DNA from: Micromonospora rifamycinica
Lineage (GTDB): Bacteria > Actinomycetota > Actinomycetes > Mycobacteriales > Micromonosporaceae
Reading direction: 5' to 3'
Assembly (NCBI RefSeq): GCF_900090265.1
Contig: NZ_LT607752.1
Span: 248,001 to 312,000 of the forward strand
DNA length: 64,000 nucleotides
The first letter of the stretch is position 1, and every line of letters begins with the position of its first letter. Both the position numbers and the translations under genes were made by a program. A model generated the notes under the pieces. It saw nothing but the letters and a program-made list of their open reading frames with translations, searched no databases and was not told where the DNA came from. Below are positions 8,036 through 16,068 of this stretch, in pieces.

Positions 8036-8218
8036 CCGACCCGAGGAGCGGACGGCGGGGTGCCGCCCGGCACCGGCCCGGCACTCCCGGCGAGTACGCC
8101 CCGCCCGTGCCCGGGGTCGCCCCGCCGCCCTGCCTGTCGTCGCCCCGCCGCCCCGCCCGTCTCCGCCCCGCCCGGCGTCGCCGCCGCCCCGCCCGTCTCC
8201 GCCCCGCCGACCCGCCCC
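8036..8218. repeat. C-rich low-complexity spacer
   Basis: Convergent gap between the F420 reductase and the HNH nuclease gene. From about 8097 to 8218 the plus strand is nearly free of A and contains two copies of CCGCCCGTCTCCGCCCCGCC (ending near 8169 and 8208). No convincing reading frame or hairpin terminator was seen. Confidence 0.5.
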
Positions 8219-8875
8219 TCAGTAGGCGTAGGTGACCGAGACGGTGATGTTCGGGCAGCCGCCGGTCAGGCCGGTCAGGGCGCTCTTCTCGGCGTTGTCG
8301 ACGGTGAGCCGCCAGCGGATCTTGGTGGCGACCCACTCGGTGACGTACCGGCACCGGGCGGCGGCGTACGGCGGCAGCCAGCCGGCCGGGTCCTGGTCGC
8401 CCTTGGCCTGGTTGACGTTGTCGGTGACGGCGGCCAGGGCGCGGCTGTCGCCGAGATCGTTGGCGTACGCCTGGCGGCGGCTGGTGCTCCAGGTGCGCGC
8501 CCCGGAGTCCCACGCCTCGGCGAGCGGCACCATGTGGTCGATGTCGAGGTCCCCGGTGGCGGTCCAGGAGGCGTCGTCGTAGTAGGAGTACCAGCGTCCG
8601 CCGGTCAGCGTGCAGGTGCCGGTGACGGTGGGCGCGCTGACCGCCTCGGCGAGCAGCACCTCGTTGCGGGTGGTGCAGCCGTCGCCGTCGGCGTCGATCC
8701 AGTGCGGGAAGAGGTCCCGGCTGTAGCCGGTGCGGTTCTCGGCGGCGACGGCGAGGCCGGCCACGGCGGTGGTCAGCGGGGCGGAGTAGCCGGCGGCCTC
8801 GGCGGGGTGGGCGGGGCCGGTGGTGGCGAGGGCCGTGACGAGGATGGTCGTGGCGGCGCGCAGGCGTCGGTTCAT
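8219..8875 (-). CDS. Secreted HNH endonuclease family protein (GmrSD/DUF1524-like)
   Basis: A 218-residue exported protein. The N-terminus MNRRLRAATTILVTALATTGPAHPAEAA is a signal peptide with an Ala-rich cleavage region. The mature part contains the DUF1524-type HNH motif DIDHMVPLAEAWDSGA (near residue 120) followed by NDLGDSRALAAVTDNVNQAKGDQDP, which supplies the Asn/Lys positions of the beta-beta-alpha-metal fold. It is probably an extracellular nuclease for nutrient or competition purposes. The ATG at 8875 is chosen over an in-frame start 96 nt upstream because GGAG precedes it and it gives a clean signal peptide. Family known, biological role inferred. Confidence 0.85.
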   Translation of the reverse strand: MNRRLRAATTILVTALATTGPAHPAEAAGYSAPLTTAVAGLAVAAENRTGYSRDLFPHWIDADGDGCTTRNEVLLAEAVSAPTVTGTCTLTGGRWYSYYDDASWTATGDLDIDHMVPLAEAWDSGARTWSTSRRQAYANDLGDSRALAAVTDNVNQAKGDQDPAGWLPPYAAARCRYVTEWVATKIRWRLTVDNAEKSALTGLTGGCPNITVSVTYAY

Positions 8876-8911
8876 GGTGCTCCGTCCGGGTGAGATGCGG
8901 ACTCCTCCGAC

Positions 8912-8940
8912 ATGTATAGATGCAAGTCGAAGTTCTGGTC
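8912..8940 (-). promoter_or_regulatory. Possible promoter of the HNH nuclease gene
   Basis: On the minus strand TGGACC and TATACA are separated by about 18 nt, roughly 35-65 nt upstream of the chosen start. Only a hexamer resemblance; no experimental support. Confidence 0.3.
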
Positions 8941-8977
8941 CAGTGCGGGTTCCGTGAACGGTGGACGACATCGCCGG

Positions 8978-9889
8978 TCAGCGCCGGGCCGGCAGCCGAC
9001 CCAGCTTGTCCGGGTTGACCACCAGCAGCAGCCGTTCGACCCCGCGTACCGAGGTGTCCAGCGTGATCAGGGTGACCGGCCGGTCGGTGGCGACCAGCAG
9101 CCCCGGGCCGCCGTTGACCTCGGCCAGTTCGATCGTCGTCCCCCGCCAGTACTTGCGCCGCACGTTGTCCAGGAAGTTCGTCACCCGGGCCACCCCGCAC
9201 ACGTCCCGGCGGGCCGCGTGCACCCGGCCGCCACCGTCGGCGCGGGCCACCACGTCGGCGGTGAGCAGCCGTTCCAGCGTGGCCAGGTCGCCGTCACGGG
9301 CCGCACCGAGGAACGCCTGGGCCACCTGCCGTCGCCGGGCCGGCGGGGCGGGCGCGGCCCCCTCGACGGTGAGGTGCCGCCGTGCCCGGCTGGCCAGCTG
9401 CCGGGCGTTCGGCTCCGAGGTGCCGAGCAGCTCGGCGATCTCCCGGTACGGGTAGTCGAACGCCTCGTGCAGCACGTAGGCGGCCCGTTCGGCGGGGGCC
9501 AGCCGCTCCAACAGCAGCAGCACCGCGACGTCCAGCGCCGCCGCCCGTTCCGCGCCGAGGGTCGGATCGGCGCTGGTGTCCACCGGTTCGGGCAGCCACG
9601 GCCCCACGTACGTCTCCCGGGTGGCCCGCGCCGAGGTGGCCGCGTTCACCGCCAGCCGGGTGGTCGTGGTGGTCAGGAAGGCCGCCGGGTTGCGCACGAC
9701 GCTCCGGTCGGTGCCCTGCCAGCGCAACCAGGCCTCCTGCACCACGTCCTCGGCCTCCACGACGCTGCCCAGCATCCGGTACGCCAGCCCGAACAGCCGG
9801 GGCCGGACGTCGAGGAAGGCGGCCAGGTCCGCCGCCGTGACGGCCGGTGGCCCGTCGTCGGCGGCGGCGGTCCCGTGCCCTGCCGTCAC
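8978..9889 (-). CDS. ECF41-group RNA polymerase sigma factor
   Basis: A 303-residue extracytoplasmic-function sigma factor with a fused regulatory domain. Sigma-2 (LFGLAYRMLGSVVEAEDVVQEAWLRW, near residue 27) and sigma-4 (LAPAERAAYVLHEAFDYPYREIAELLG, near 135) are followed by a SnoaL-like C-terminal extension. Three signatures known for the ECF41 group are visible: WLPEP in the linker, DGGGR (for DGGGK) in the extension, and NPDKL near the end. In this group the extension regulates the sigma core in place of an anti-sigma factor. The GTG at 9889 gives the usual length. The gene follows an NmrA-type oxidoreductase gene on the same strand, the partner arrangement expected for ECF41. Confidence 0.92.
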   Translation of the reverse strand: MTAGHGTAAADDGPPAVTAADLAAFLDVRPRLFGLAYRMLGSVVEAEDVVQEAWLRWQGTDRSVVRNPAAFLTTTTTRLAVNAATSARATRETYVGPWLPEPVDTSADPTLGAERAAALDVAVLLLLERLAPAERAAYVLHEAFDYPYREIAELLGTSEPNARQLASRARRHLTVEGAAPAPPARRRQVAQAFLGAARDGDLATLERLLTADVVARADGGGRVHAARRDVCGVARVTNFLDNVRRKYWRGTTIELAEVNGGPGLLVATDRPVTLITLDTSVRGVERLLLVVNPDKLGRLPARR

Positions 9890-9954
9890 ACGCCCACCGT
9901 AGGCGGTGCGCCGGGCGGACCCGGCCTCGCCCGACGCCGGCGCCGCGCGCAGGG

Positions 9955-10698
9955 TCAGCGCCCGCGCCACTCGGCCAGCCGGGTGCCACCGGTACGGGCG
10001 GCGTCGCCGAGCGGAACCAGCGACTGCTCCGCCAACAGCGCCCCGAAGTAGCGGCCCTGCGGGTCGGTGACCACCGGCCGACCGTCCCCGGCGGCGGCCA
10101 GCGTCTCCCGGCCCAGCTCGTCCAGGCGGAACCGCTGCGGACCGGCCAGCTCCACGATCCCGTCCACCGGTGCGCCGACGGCGATCCCGGCCAGCGCCGC
10201 CACCACGTCGTCGGCGGCGATGGGCTGGATCAGCGCCGGTGGCAGGCGTACCTCGTCGCCCACCACGGCCGCCTCGACGATGGCCGGCACGAACTCGAAG
10301 AACTGGGTGGCCCGGACCACCGTCCACGGGATGTCCGCCCCGGCGATCAGCGACTCCTGCGCCACCTTGGCCCGCATGTACCCGCTGTCCGGGATGCGGT
10401 CGACGCCGACGATCGACAGCGCGACGTGGTGCCGTACGCAGGCCTTCGCCTCCGCCGCGAGCAGGGTACGGGTGGAGGTCTCGAAGAACCTCAGCACGGC
10501 CGTCTCCTCGAACGACGGTGAGTTCGACACGTCCACCACGACGTCGGCGCCGTCGAGCGCCTCGGCCACCCCCGCGCCGGTGAGCGTGTCGACGCCGGTG
10601 CGCGGTGAGGCCGGCACCGCCCGGTGCCCCTGCCGGTCGAGCAGCGCCACCAGCCTGCTGCCGATGAGTCCGCTGCCCCCGATGACGACGATCTTCAT
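9955..10698 (-). CDS. NmrA/SDR-like NAD(P)-binding oxidoreductase
   Basis: A 247-residue atypical short-chain dehydrogenase. The N-terminal MKIVVIGGSGLIGSRLVALL carries the GxxGxxG dinucleotide-binding motif, and TVVRATQFFEF and GIVELAGPQRFRLDELGRE match the NmrA-like sugar-nucleotide epimerase group. A typical YxxxK active site is not evident (SGYMRAKVAQESL offers Y...K with the right spacing). It is the 'oxidoreductase/epimerase' partner commonly encoded beside ECF41 sigma factors and probably the main member of that regulon. An ECF41-like promoter motif lies 54-83 nt upstream. Substrate unknown. Confidence 0.85.
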   Translation of the reverse strand: MKIVVIGGSGLIGSRLVALLDRQGHRAVPASPRTGVDTLTGAGVAEALDGADVVVDVSNSPSFEETAVLRFFETSTRTLLAAEAKACVRHHVALSIVGVDRIPDSGYMRAKVAQESLIAGADIPWTVVRATQFFEFVPAIVEAAVVGDEVRLPPALIQPIAADDVVAALAGIAVGAPVDGIVELAGPQRFRLDELGRETLAAAGDGRPVVTDPQGRYFGALLAEQSLVPLGDAARTGGTRLAEWRGR

Positions 10699-10751
10699 GG
10701 TCGGTCCACTCTCCCTGTCCGTTCCTGGCGGTCGCGCCGCCCCGCACCACT

Positions 10752-10781
10752 GACGACCGACCGGCACCCCGATCCGTGACA
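10752..10781 (-). promoter_or_regulatory. ECF41-type promoter motif upstream of the NmrA-like gene
   Basis: On the minus strand TGTCACG (10781-10775) is followed after 19 nt by CGTC (10755-10752). ECF41 sigma factors are known to recognise TGTCACA and CGTC elements; the spacing seen may be slightly longer than usual. The position upstream of the sigma factor's own operon suggests autoregulation. Confidence 0.5.
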
Positions 10782-10794
10782 GCCGGCTCCCCGC

Positions 10795-10915
10795 GGCCGT
10801 CCGGATACGGCGGGCCGTACCGCGACCGTCCGGCCGTGGGTGGCCGACCGCCCCACCGGCCGGCCGTCGGATACGGGGCGGTCCGCCCCACCGTCCGGCC
10901 GTCCGGATACGGCGG
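10795..10915. repeat. Interspersed GGATACGG repeat in a divergent gap
   Basis: The 315-bp gap between the NmrA-like gene and the dienelactone hydrolase gene contains a 19-bp exact repeat (10795-10813 and 10897-10915; core CCGTCCGGATACGGCGG) and a degenerate third copy at 10862-10881. Each unit contains the near-palindrome CCGGATACGG. No gene is evident here. Confidence 0.6.
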
Positions 10916-11013
10916 TCTGCTGCGCCGGACGCCGGGCGACGGTCCACCGGGGGCTGCGGCACCGGGTAGCGTTCCCGCGACGGGCGCGCCGGCACCCGGG
11001 GTGAGGAGACACC

Positions 11014-11787
11014 ATGGCGGAGCCGACGACGGTGCAGGTGCCGACCAGTGACGGCGCGGCCGACGCGTACCTGGCCCGGCCGGACGGCGACGGGCCGTTC
11101 CCGGCGGTGCTGTTCTTCATGGACGCCTTCGGACTGCGTCCCCGGCTCGCCGAGATGGCCGGGCGGATCGCCGCGCACGGCTACCTGGTGCTGGTGCCGA
11201 ACCTCTTCCACCGGACCGGCCCGATGCCGCGGTTCGACCTCGCCGAACTGGCCGACCCGCAGCGGCGCGGCGAGCTGTTCGGGCGGATCGTGCCGCTGAT
11301 CAGCGCGCTCACCCCGGAGCTGGTGGCCCGGGACACCGGGGCCTACCTGGACTATCTCGCCGCCCGTGCCGACGTCACACCCGGCCCGGTGGGGATCGTG
11401 GGCTACTGCATGGGTGGCACCAACGCGCTGCGCGCGATCGAGGCGCACCCGGACCGGATCGGGGCGCTGGCCAGCTTCCACGCCGGCCGGGTGGTCACCG
11501 ACGGGCCGGACAGCCCGCACCGGGGCGTCGGCACGGTCACCGGCGAGCTGTACTTCGCCCACGCCGACCGGGACGAGTCGATGACCGGTGAGCACATCGC
11601 GGCGCTGGAGGGGGCGCTCGACGCCGCCGGGGTCAGGTACCGCTCCGAGGTGTACGCCGGCGCACCGCACGGCTTCACGATGGCCGACACCGCGATGTAC
11701 GACGAGCAGGCCACCGAGCGGCACTGGACGGCCCTGTTCGACCTGCTGGACCGGACCGTCGGGGGAGCGGACCGGCGTCCCGGATGA
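11014..11787 (+). CDS. Dienelactone hydrolase family protein
   Basis: A 257-residue alpha/beta hydrolase of the dienelactone hydrolase family, cytoplasmic, cleaving ester or lactone bonds. The nucleophile elbow GIVGYCMGGTNAL (Cys near residue 132), an Asp in HADRDE and the His in GAPHGFTM (near residue 226) make the Cys-Asp-His triad in the right order. The ATG at 11014 follows GGTGAGGAGACACC, a strong ribosome binding site. The gene is divergent from the ECF41 operon and shares its upstream region, so it could belong to the same regulon. True substrate not predictable; the family is broad. Confidence 0.88.
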   Translation: MAEPTTVQVPTSDGAADAYLARPDGDGPFPAVLFFMDAFGLRPRLAEMAGRIAAHGYLVLVPNLFHRTGPMPRFDLAELADPQRRGELFGRIVPLISALTPELVARDTGAYLDYLAARADVTPGPVGIVGYCMGGTNALRAIEAHPDRIGALASFHAGRVVTDGPDSPHRGVGTVTGELYFAHADRDESMTGEHIAALEGALDAAGVRYRSEVYAGAPHGFTMADTAMYDEQATERHWTALFDLLDRTVGGADRRPG

Positions 11788-11846
11788 CGGTCGGCACGCG
11801 GCTGCATGACAGTCGCGTGACATTTGGCCCGCAGCGTCCCTTCCGC

Positions 11847-11873
11847 GTTTCACCGGCCGCCCGGCGCGGGCAC
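11847..11873 (+). promoter_or_regulatory. Possible stress-sigma (SigB/SigF-type) promoter
   Basis: GTTT (11847-11850) and GGGCAC (11868-11873) are spaced by 17 nt, resembling the GTTT/GGGTA pattern of actinobacterial group 3 stress sigma factors. It lies about 40 nt upstream of the GlsB-type stress protein gene. Only motif resemblance supports it. Confidence 0.35.
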
Positions 11874-11911
11874 AAGCCAGGGCGACAGCGACTCGTGGAG
11901 GGACGACAGAC

Positions 11912-12181
11912 GTGGAAGTACAGGGCTTCTTCACCGCCATCATCATCGGTCTGGTCATCGGTGCGCTGGGCCGGTTGGTGGTGCCGGGCAAGCAGAAGAT
12001 CTCCATCCTGCTCACCCTGGCCATCGGCGTGGTGGCCGCGATCCTCGGCACCCTGGTGGCCGCGCTGCTCGGCGTCGACGAGACCGCCGGCATCGACTGG
12101 ATCGAGCTGTTCATCCAGGTGGCCTTCGCGGCCGTCGGTGTCGCCCTCGTCGCCGGCACGTACGGCCGCCGCCGGCACTGA
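11912..12181 (+). CDS. GlsB/YeaQ/YmgE family stress-response membrane protein
   Basis: An 89-residue transglycosylase-associated family protein with three predicted membrane helices: FFTAIIIGLVIGALGRLVV, ILLTLAIGVVAAILGTLVAALL and WIELFIQVAFAAVGVALVAGTY. The G-x-I-x-G-x-L-G-R-x-V/L-x-P-G motif (IGALGRLVVPGKQ) is diagnostic. These small inner-membrane proteins are associated with general stress responses, with mechanism unknown. The GTG start at 11912 follows GGAGGGACGACAG. Transcribed alone, with a strong hairpin downstream. Confidence 0.9.
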   Translation: MEVQGFFTAIIIGLVIGALGRLVVPGKQKISILLTLAIGVVAAILGTLVAALLGVDETAGIDWIELFIQVAFAAVGVALVAGTYGRRRH

Positions 12182-12205
12182 CCCGCCGGCACTGACGTGA
12201 CCCCT

Positions 12206-12243
12206 CGCGCCGGCCCGCCCTCTCCCCGGGGCGGGCCGGCGCG
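12206..12243. terminator. Perfect 15-bp GC hairpin between convergent genes
   Basis: CGCGCCGGCCCGCCC (12206-12220) pairs exactly with 12229-12243, leaving an 8-nt loop. It lies 25 nt after the GlsB stop and before the convergent pucR-type gene, so it could stop both transcripts. No T-run follows, as is common in very GC-rich actinomycetes. A 20-bp direct repeat (GAGCCGGTCGTCGACCGGTC) follows near 12295 and 12325. Confidence 0.75.
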
Positions 12244-12356
12244 GCCGTTCCCCGGGGCACCGGCCGCGGACCCGGGGCACCGCTGCGCTGTACGGAGCCG
12301 GTCGTCGACCGGTCAGTGCCCGCCGGAGCCGGTCGTCGACCGGTCGGCGGGGCCGG

Positions 12357-13601
12357 TCAGCGGTCGGTGGGCTCGTCGTCCGTGGTGCCCGGGGGCGGGA
12401 AGGCCAGCGCGACGGTCAGGTCGAGCACCGTGGCGGGCTCGTGCAGCCGGTCGCCGTACAGCTCGCGCAGCCGGCCCATCCGGTAGCGGACCGTCTGCGG
12501 GTGCACGAAGAGGTCGGCGGCGACGTCGTCGCGGCGGCCCTGGTGCAGCAGCCAGGAGCGCATCGTCTCGGCCAACCGGGCGGCGGTCGCCGGGGCCAGG
12601 GTGGCCAGCGGGGCGAGCACCTGGGTACGCAGGTCGGCCAGGGCCTCCGGGTCGGTGTGCAGCACCAGCCGGGCCAGGTGCTGCTCGGTGTCCAGCGGGG
12701 GGCCGTCCGCCGGTGGCGGCACCCCGAGGGCGAGCGTCCTCAACACCCGCTGGTACGACCGGTCGACCGCGACCCAGGGGCGGGCCGGCCCGAGGACCGC
12801 GCGGTGGCCGTGCAGCACGGTGGCGAGCTGCCGGCGTCGCCCCCCGTGCATGTCCGGCACGAGCAGCAGGGCCGCCTCCTCGGCCCACTGCGCCCCGGGC
12901 AGGTCCTCGCCGCTCTCCAGGGTGTGCGGACTGAGGGCGGCGAGCACCGAGCGCAGGCTGCTGCGGGGCAGCACCGCGACGGTCAGGGTCTGCGGCGGGG
13001 GCCACTCGGCCCGCTCGGCGCTGCGCCGCAGCACCTCCTCCGGTTCACCGGCGAGCAGCTGCTGGGTGAGCCGGTCCAGGTCCCGCCGTCGGGCCCGGCC
13101 GACGTTGGCCAGCTCGTCGGAGTGCCCGGCGACGCTGGCGGCGGAGAGTTCGTCGATGTAGGCGAACATCAGCTCGGCGAACTCGGCTACCGTCTCGGCG
13201 GAGAGCCCGCTGCGTACCGTGGTGGTGGAGACCTCCCGCCAGGCCACCCGCGCCCCCACCCGGTACGCGGCCAGCAGCGCGTCCATGCTCCGGCCCACCC
13301 GCGCCTCCCCGGCACCCAGCGCGTACGCCGCCTCCAGCGCCCGGCTCAGCGGGGTGCTCGGGTCGGCCGCCCCGGCCCGTTCGATGAGCTGGAGGAAGGT
13401 GCCCAACGCGATGCGTACCGCGTTCTCGATCTTTTCGCGCATCTGGCCGGTGAGGGTGCCGGAGTAGGCGGGCACCTCGGCGGTGATGGTGGTGACGGTG
13501 TGCGCGGCGACCATCGGCAGCCGACCGCGTAACCGCTCGGCCACCTGGGCGTCGAGTTCCAGCCGGCCGCCCAGGTGGCTGGCGGCTTCCGATTCGGACA
13601 T
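12357..13601 (-). CDS. PucR-family transcriptional regulator (CdaR-like)
   Basis: A 414-residue DNA-binding regulator. The C-terminal ~70 residues (AETMRSWLLHQGRRDDVAADLFVHPQTVRYRMGRLRELYG...) form the PucR C-terminal helix-turn-helix; HPQTVRYRMGRL is the recognition-helix signature. The central region resembles the GGDEF-derived CdaR domain, without catalytic motifs, and the N-terminal ~180 residues are a helical sensor. The ATG at 13601 is preferred over a TTG six codons upstream because the purine-rich GGGGGGAACAAC precedes it. It is divergent from the ferredoxin reductase/desaturase operon with only 83 nt between starts, so it most likely controls that operon, perhaps sensing a fatty-acid signal (inference). 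Confidence 0.88.
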   Translation of the reverse strand: MSESEAASHLGGRLELDAQVAERLRGRLPMVAAHTVTTITAEVPAYSGTLTGQMREKIENAVRIALGTFLQLIERAGAADPSTPLSRALEAAYALGAGEARVGRSMDALLAAYRVGARVAWREVSTTTVRSGLSAETVAEFAELMFAYIDELSAASVAGHSDELANVGRARRRDLDRLTQQLLAGEPEEVLRRSAERAEWPPPQTLTVAVLPRSSLRSVLAALSPHTLESGEDLPGAQWAEEAALLLVPDMHGGRRRQLATVLHGHRAVLGPARPWVAVDRSYQRVLRTLALGVPPPADGPPLDTEQHLARLVLHTDPEALADLRTQVLAPLATLAPATAARLAETMRSWLLHQGRRDDVAADLFVHPQTVRYRMGRLRELYGDRLHEPATVLDLTVALAFPPPGTTDDEPTDR

Positions 13602-13684
13602 GTTGTTCCCCCCGAACAAGATAACGCCTCCGATTCACCCTCCTGGGTCAAGATGTTATGCGAAAGAGCGAGCACTCTGGGGTC
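13602..13684. promoter_or_regulatory. Divergent promoter region, pucR-type gene / desaturase operon
   Basis: This 83-bp gap must hold both promoters. It is AT-richer than its surroundings and carries ATAAC (13621-13625) and GTTAT (13655-13659), an inverted pair that could be an operator for the regulator or the two -10 elements facing outward. Confidence 0.35.
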
Positions 13685-14776
13685 ATGACCACCACCGTCC
13701 CGCGTCCCCCGGCGAAGACCTCCGTCCGGGACCGGCTGCTCCGGCTGGCCGAGACGGTCACCACCCCGCTGCTGCCGGAGGACTACCTCGACCTGGTCGC
13801 GCCGCTGCGCGCCGGGGCCGCCCTGCGGGGGCGGATCGTCGCCGTCGACCCGGAGACCCGGGACGCGGCCACCCTGACCCTCCGGCCCGGCCGGGCCTGG
13901 CGGGGGCACACCCCGGGCCAGTACGTCCGCCTCGGCGTCGACGTCGACGGGGTACGGCAGTGGCGGGCCTACTCGGTGACCTCCGCCCCCGACCGCGCCG
14001 ACGGCCTGATCAGCGTCACCGTCAAGGCCATCCCGGACGGCCGGGTCAGCAACCACCTGGTCCACCGGACCCGGGTGGGCACCATCGTCCAGCTCGACCA
14101 GGCGACCGGTGACTTCGTGCTGCCCGACCCGGTCCCGGACCGGGTGCTGTTCCTCACCGCCGGCAGCGGCGTCACCCCGGTGATGGGCATGCTGCGCGCC
14201 GGTGTGCACACCCGGGCCGACGTGGTCGTGGTGCACTCCGCACCGACCCCCGACGACGTCGTGTTCGGCGCCCGGCTGCGGGCGCTCGCCGCGCAGGGCG
14301 GGATCCGGCTGATCGAACGGCACACCGACCGGCACGGCCTGCTCGGGGTCGACGACCTGGCGACCCTGGTGCCCGACCACCTCGACCGGCAGACCTGGGC
14401 GTGCGGCCCGGTCGGCATGCTCGACGCGGTTCAGGAGCACTGGGCGGCGGCCGGCGTCGCCGACCGGCTGCACACCGAGCGGTTCCGGCCGACTGTCGTC
14501 GCCCCCGGTGAGGGCGGCGTCGTCACCTTCACCCGGGCCGGTATCACCCTCGCCGCCGACGGCGGCACCCCGATCCTCGATGCCGGGGAGGCCGCCGGGG
14601 CGCTGATGCCGTCCGGCTGCCGGATGGGCATCTGCTACGGGTGCGTCCTGCCGCTGCGCCAGGGAGCCGTGCGGGACCTGCGCACCGGCGACGTCACCAC
14701 CGCCGTTCCCGGTGACGGCGTGCTCATCCAGACCTGCGTGTCGGCGGCGGCCGGTACCTGCGACATCGATCTCTGA
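13685..14776 (+). CDS. Ferredoxin reductase with C-terminal 2Fe-2S domain (desaturase partner)
   Basis: A 363-residue flavoprotein built as FAD domain, NAD(P) domain and plant-type 2Fe-2S ferredoxin domain. RAYSVTSAP (near residue 97) is the FAD-binding RxYS motif, LTAGSGVTPVMGML (near 158) and WACGPVGML (near 239) the nucleotide-binding segments, and CRMGICYGC plus a distal Cys (QTCVSA) the iron-sulfur ligands. It should pass electrons from NADPH to the desaturase encoded 14 nt downstream, like Rv3230c with DesA3 in mycobacteria. The ATG at 13685 is chosen by family length; an in-frame ATG nine codons upstream is possible. Confidence 0.92.
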   Translation: MTTTVPRPPAKTSVRDRLLRLAETVTTPLLPEDYLDLVAPLRAGAALRGRIVAVDPETRDAATLTLRPGRAWRGHTPGQYVRLGVDVDGVRQWRAYSVTSAPDRADGLISVTVKAIPDGRVSNHLVHRTRVGTIVQLDQATGDFVLPDPVPDRVLFLTAGSGVTPVMGMLRAGVHTRADVVVVHSAPTPDDVVFGARLRALAAQGGIRLIERHTDRHGLLGVDDLATLVPDHLDRQTWACGPVGMLDAVQEHWAAAGVADRLHTERFRPTVVAPGEGGVVTFTRAGITLAADGGTPILDAGEAAGALMPSGCRMGICYGCVLPLRQGAVRDLRTGDVTTAVPGDGVLIQTCVSAAAGTCDIDL

Positions 14777-14790
14777 CCAGGAGGCCGGAC

Positions 14791-15936
14791 GTGACCGTCA
14801 TCCAGCACAAGCCCGTCAACCCGATCGCCCACCTGAGCGCCGAGGACATCGAGACGCTCGGCAAGGAGCTCGACGCCATCCGGGACCGGGTGCTCGCCGA
14901 GCGGGGCGAGAGCGACGCGACGTACATCCGCAAGGTGATCAAAACCCAGCGGACGCTGGAGATGGGCAGCCGCGCGGTGCTGCTCTTCTCGCTCTTCCCG
15001 CCGGCCTGGGTGATCGGCACCGCCGGCCTCACGGTGGCCAAGATCCTGGAGAACATGGAGATCGGCCACAACATCCTGCACGGCCAGTACGACTTCATGC
15101 GGGATCCGAAGATCCACTCCACCACCTGGGAGTGGGACCACGTCTCGCCGGCTGAGCAGTGGAAGCACTCGCACAACCAGCTGCACCACACCTACACCAA
15201 CGTCCTCGGCAAGGACAACGACCTCGGGTACGGCATCATGCGGGTCGACGAGGACCAGAAGTGGTACCCGCTGCACCTCGGTCAGCCGCTGTGGAACTTC
15301 GTCAACGCCTGCTTCTTCGAGTACGGCATCGCCGCGTACGACCTGGAGCTGGGCCGTAACCTGCGCAAGGGGCGGCACAGGACCCCCGAGTTCCGGGCCC
15401 GGCTGCGCGCGGTCGGCCGCAAGATCCGCCGCCAGGTGCTCAAGGACTACGTCATCCACCCGCTGTTGTCCGGTCCGTCCTTTCTCAGCACCCTGGCCGC
15501 CACCTTCACCGCGAACCTGCTCCGCAACCTGTGGAGCCACTCGGTGATCATGTGCGGGCACTTCCCCAACGGGGTCGAGACGTTCGCCAAGACGTCGATC
15601 GAGGGGGAGACCCGGGGCGAGTGGTACCTGCGGCAGATGCTCGGCTCGGCCAACATCAGCGGCAGCCGGCTGATGCACATCATGACCGGCAACCTGTCCT
15701 TCCAGATCGAGCACCACCTCTTCCCCGACCTGCCCAGCAAGCGCTACCAGGAGATCGCCCCGCAGGTGCGGGAGCTGTTCGACAGGTACGGGCTGAGGTA
15801 CACCACCGGTCCGCTGCCCAAGCAGGTCGCCTCCGCGTGGTGGAAGGTGATCCGGCTCTCCCTGCCCAACCGGGAGGCCGCCGGGCCGGCCACCGACGAG
15901 CGGCCGTCGCGCGCCCTCGCGGCCTCCGGGGTCTGA
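14791..15936 (+). CDS. Membrane fatty acid (acyl-CoA) desaturase, DesA3-like
   Basis: A 381-residue integral-membrane di-iron desaturase that introduces a double bond into acyl chains. The three histidine boxes are present: HNILH (residues 93-97), HNQLHH (128-133) and QIEHHLFP (near 305). Hydrophobic segments around residues 62-85 and 165-250 anchor it in the membrane. The GTG start has AGGAGG upstream and lies 14 nt after the reductase gene, which supplies electrons; the divergent PucR-type gene is the likely regulator. The C-terminal ~20 residues are a non-conserved Ala/Pro-rich tail. Confidence 0.93.
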   Translation: MTVIQHKPVNPIAHLSAEDIETLGKELDAIRDRVLAERGESDATYIRKVIKTQRTLEMGSRAVLLFSLFPPAWVIGTAGLTVAKILENMEIGHNILHGQYDFMRDPKIHSTTWEWDHVSPAEQWKHSHNQLHHTYTNVLGKDNDLGYGIMRVDEDQKWYPLHLGQPLWNFVNACFFEYGIAAYDLELGRNLRKGRHRTPEFRARLRAVGRKIRRQVLKDYVIHPLLSGPSFLSTLAATFTANLLRNLWSHSVIMCGHFPNGVETFAKTSIEGETRGEWYLRQMLGSANISGSRLMHIMTGNLSFQIEHHLFPDLPSKRYQEIAPQVRELFDRYGLRYTTGPLPKQVASAWWKVIRLSLPNREAAGPATDERPSRALAASGV

Positions 15937-15961
15937 CCCCGCAGGACCGGGGCGGCGGCAG

Positions 15962-16034
15962 CCGCCCACCCGACGGCCCGCGACCGGGCAACCCGGCGGC
16001 CCGTGACCGCCCACCCGACGGCCCGCGACCGGGC
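15962..16034. repeat. 28-bp direct repeat in a convergent gap
   Basis: An exact 28-bp sequence occurs at 15962-15989 and again at 16007-16034 (period 45 bp), between the desaturase and the first HAF-repeat gene. It is GC-rich and contains CCGACGGCCCGCGACCGGGC. No gene or clear terminator is seen. Confidence 0.6.
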
Positions 16035-16068
16035 GGCGACGCCGGGCGCGGGCCGGGCCGGCTGCCCG

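Noticed and set aside
10795..10915. A coding reading through the GGATACGG repeats
   Set aside because: The translations are repetitive Gly/Arg/Pro with no start signal and would overlap the promoter regions of two divergent genes.
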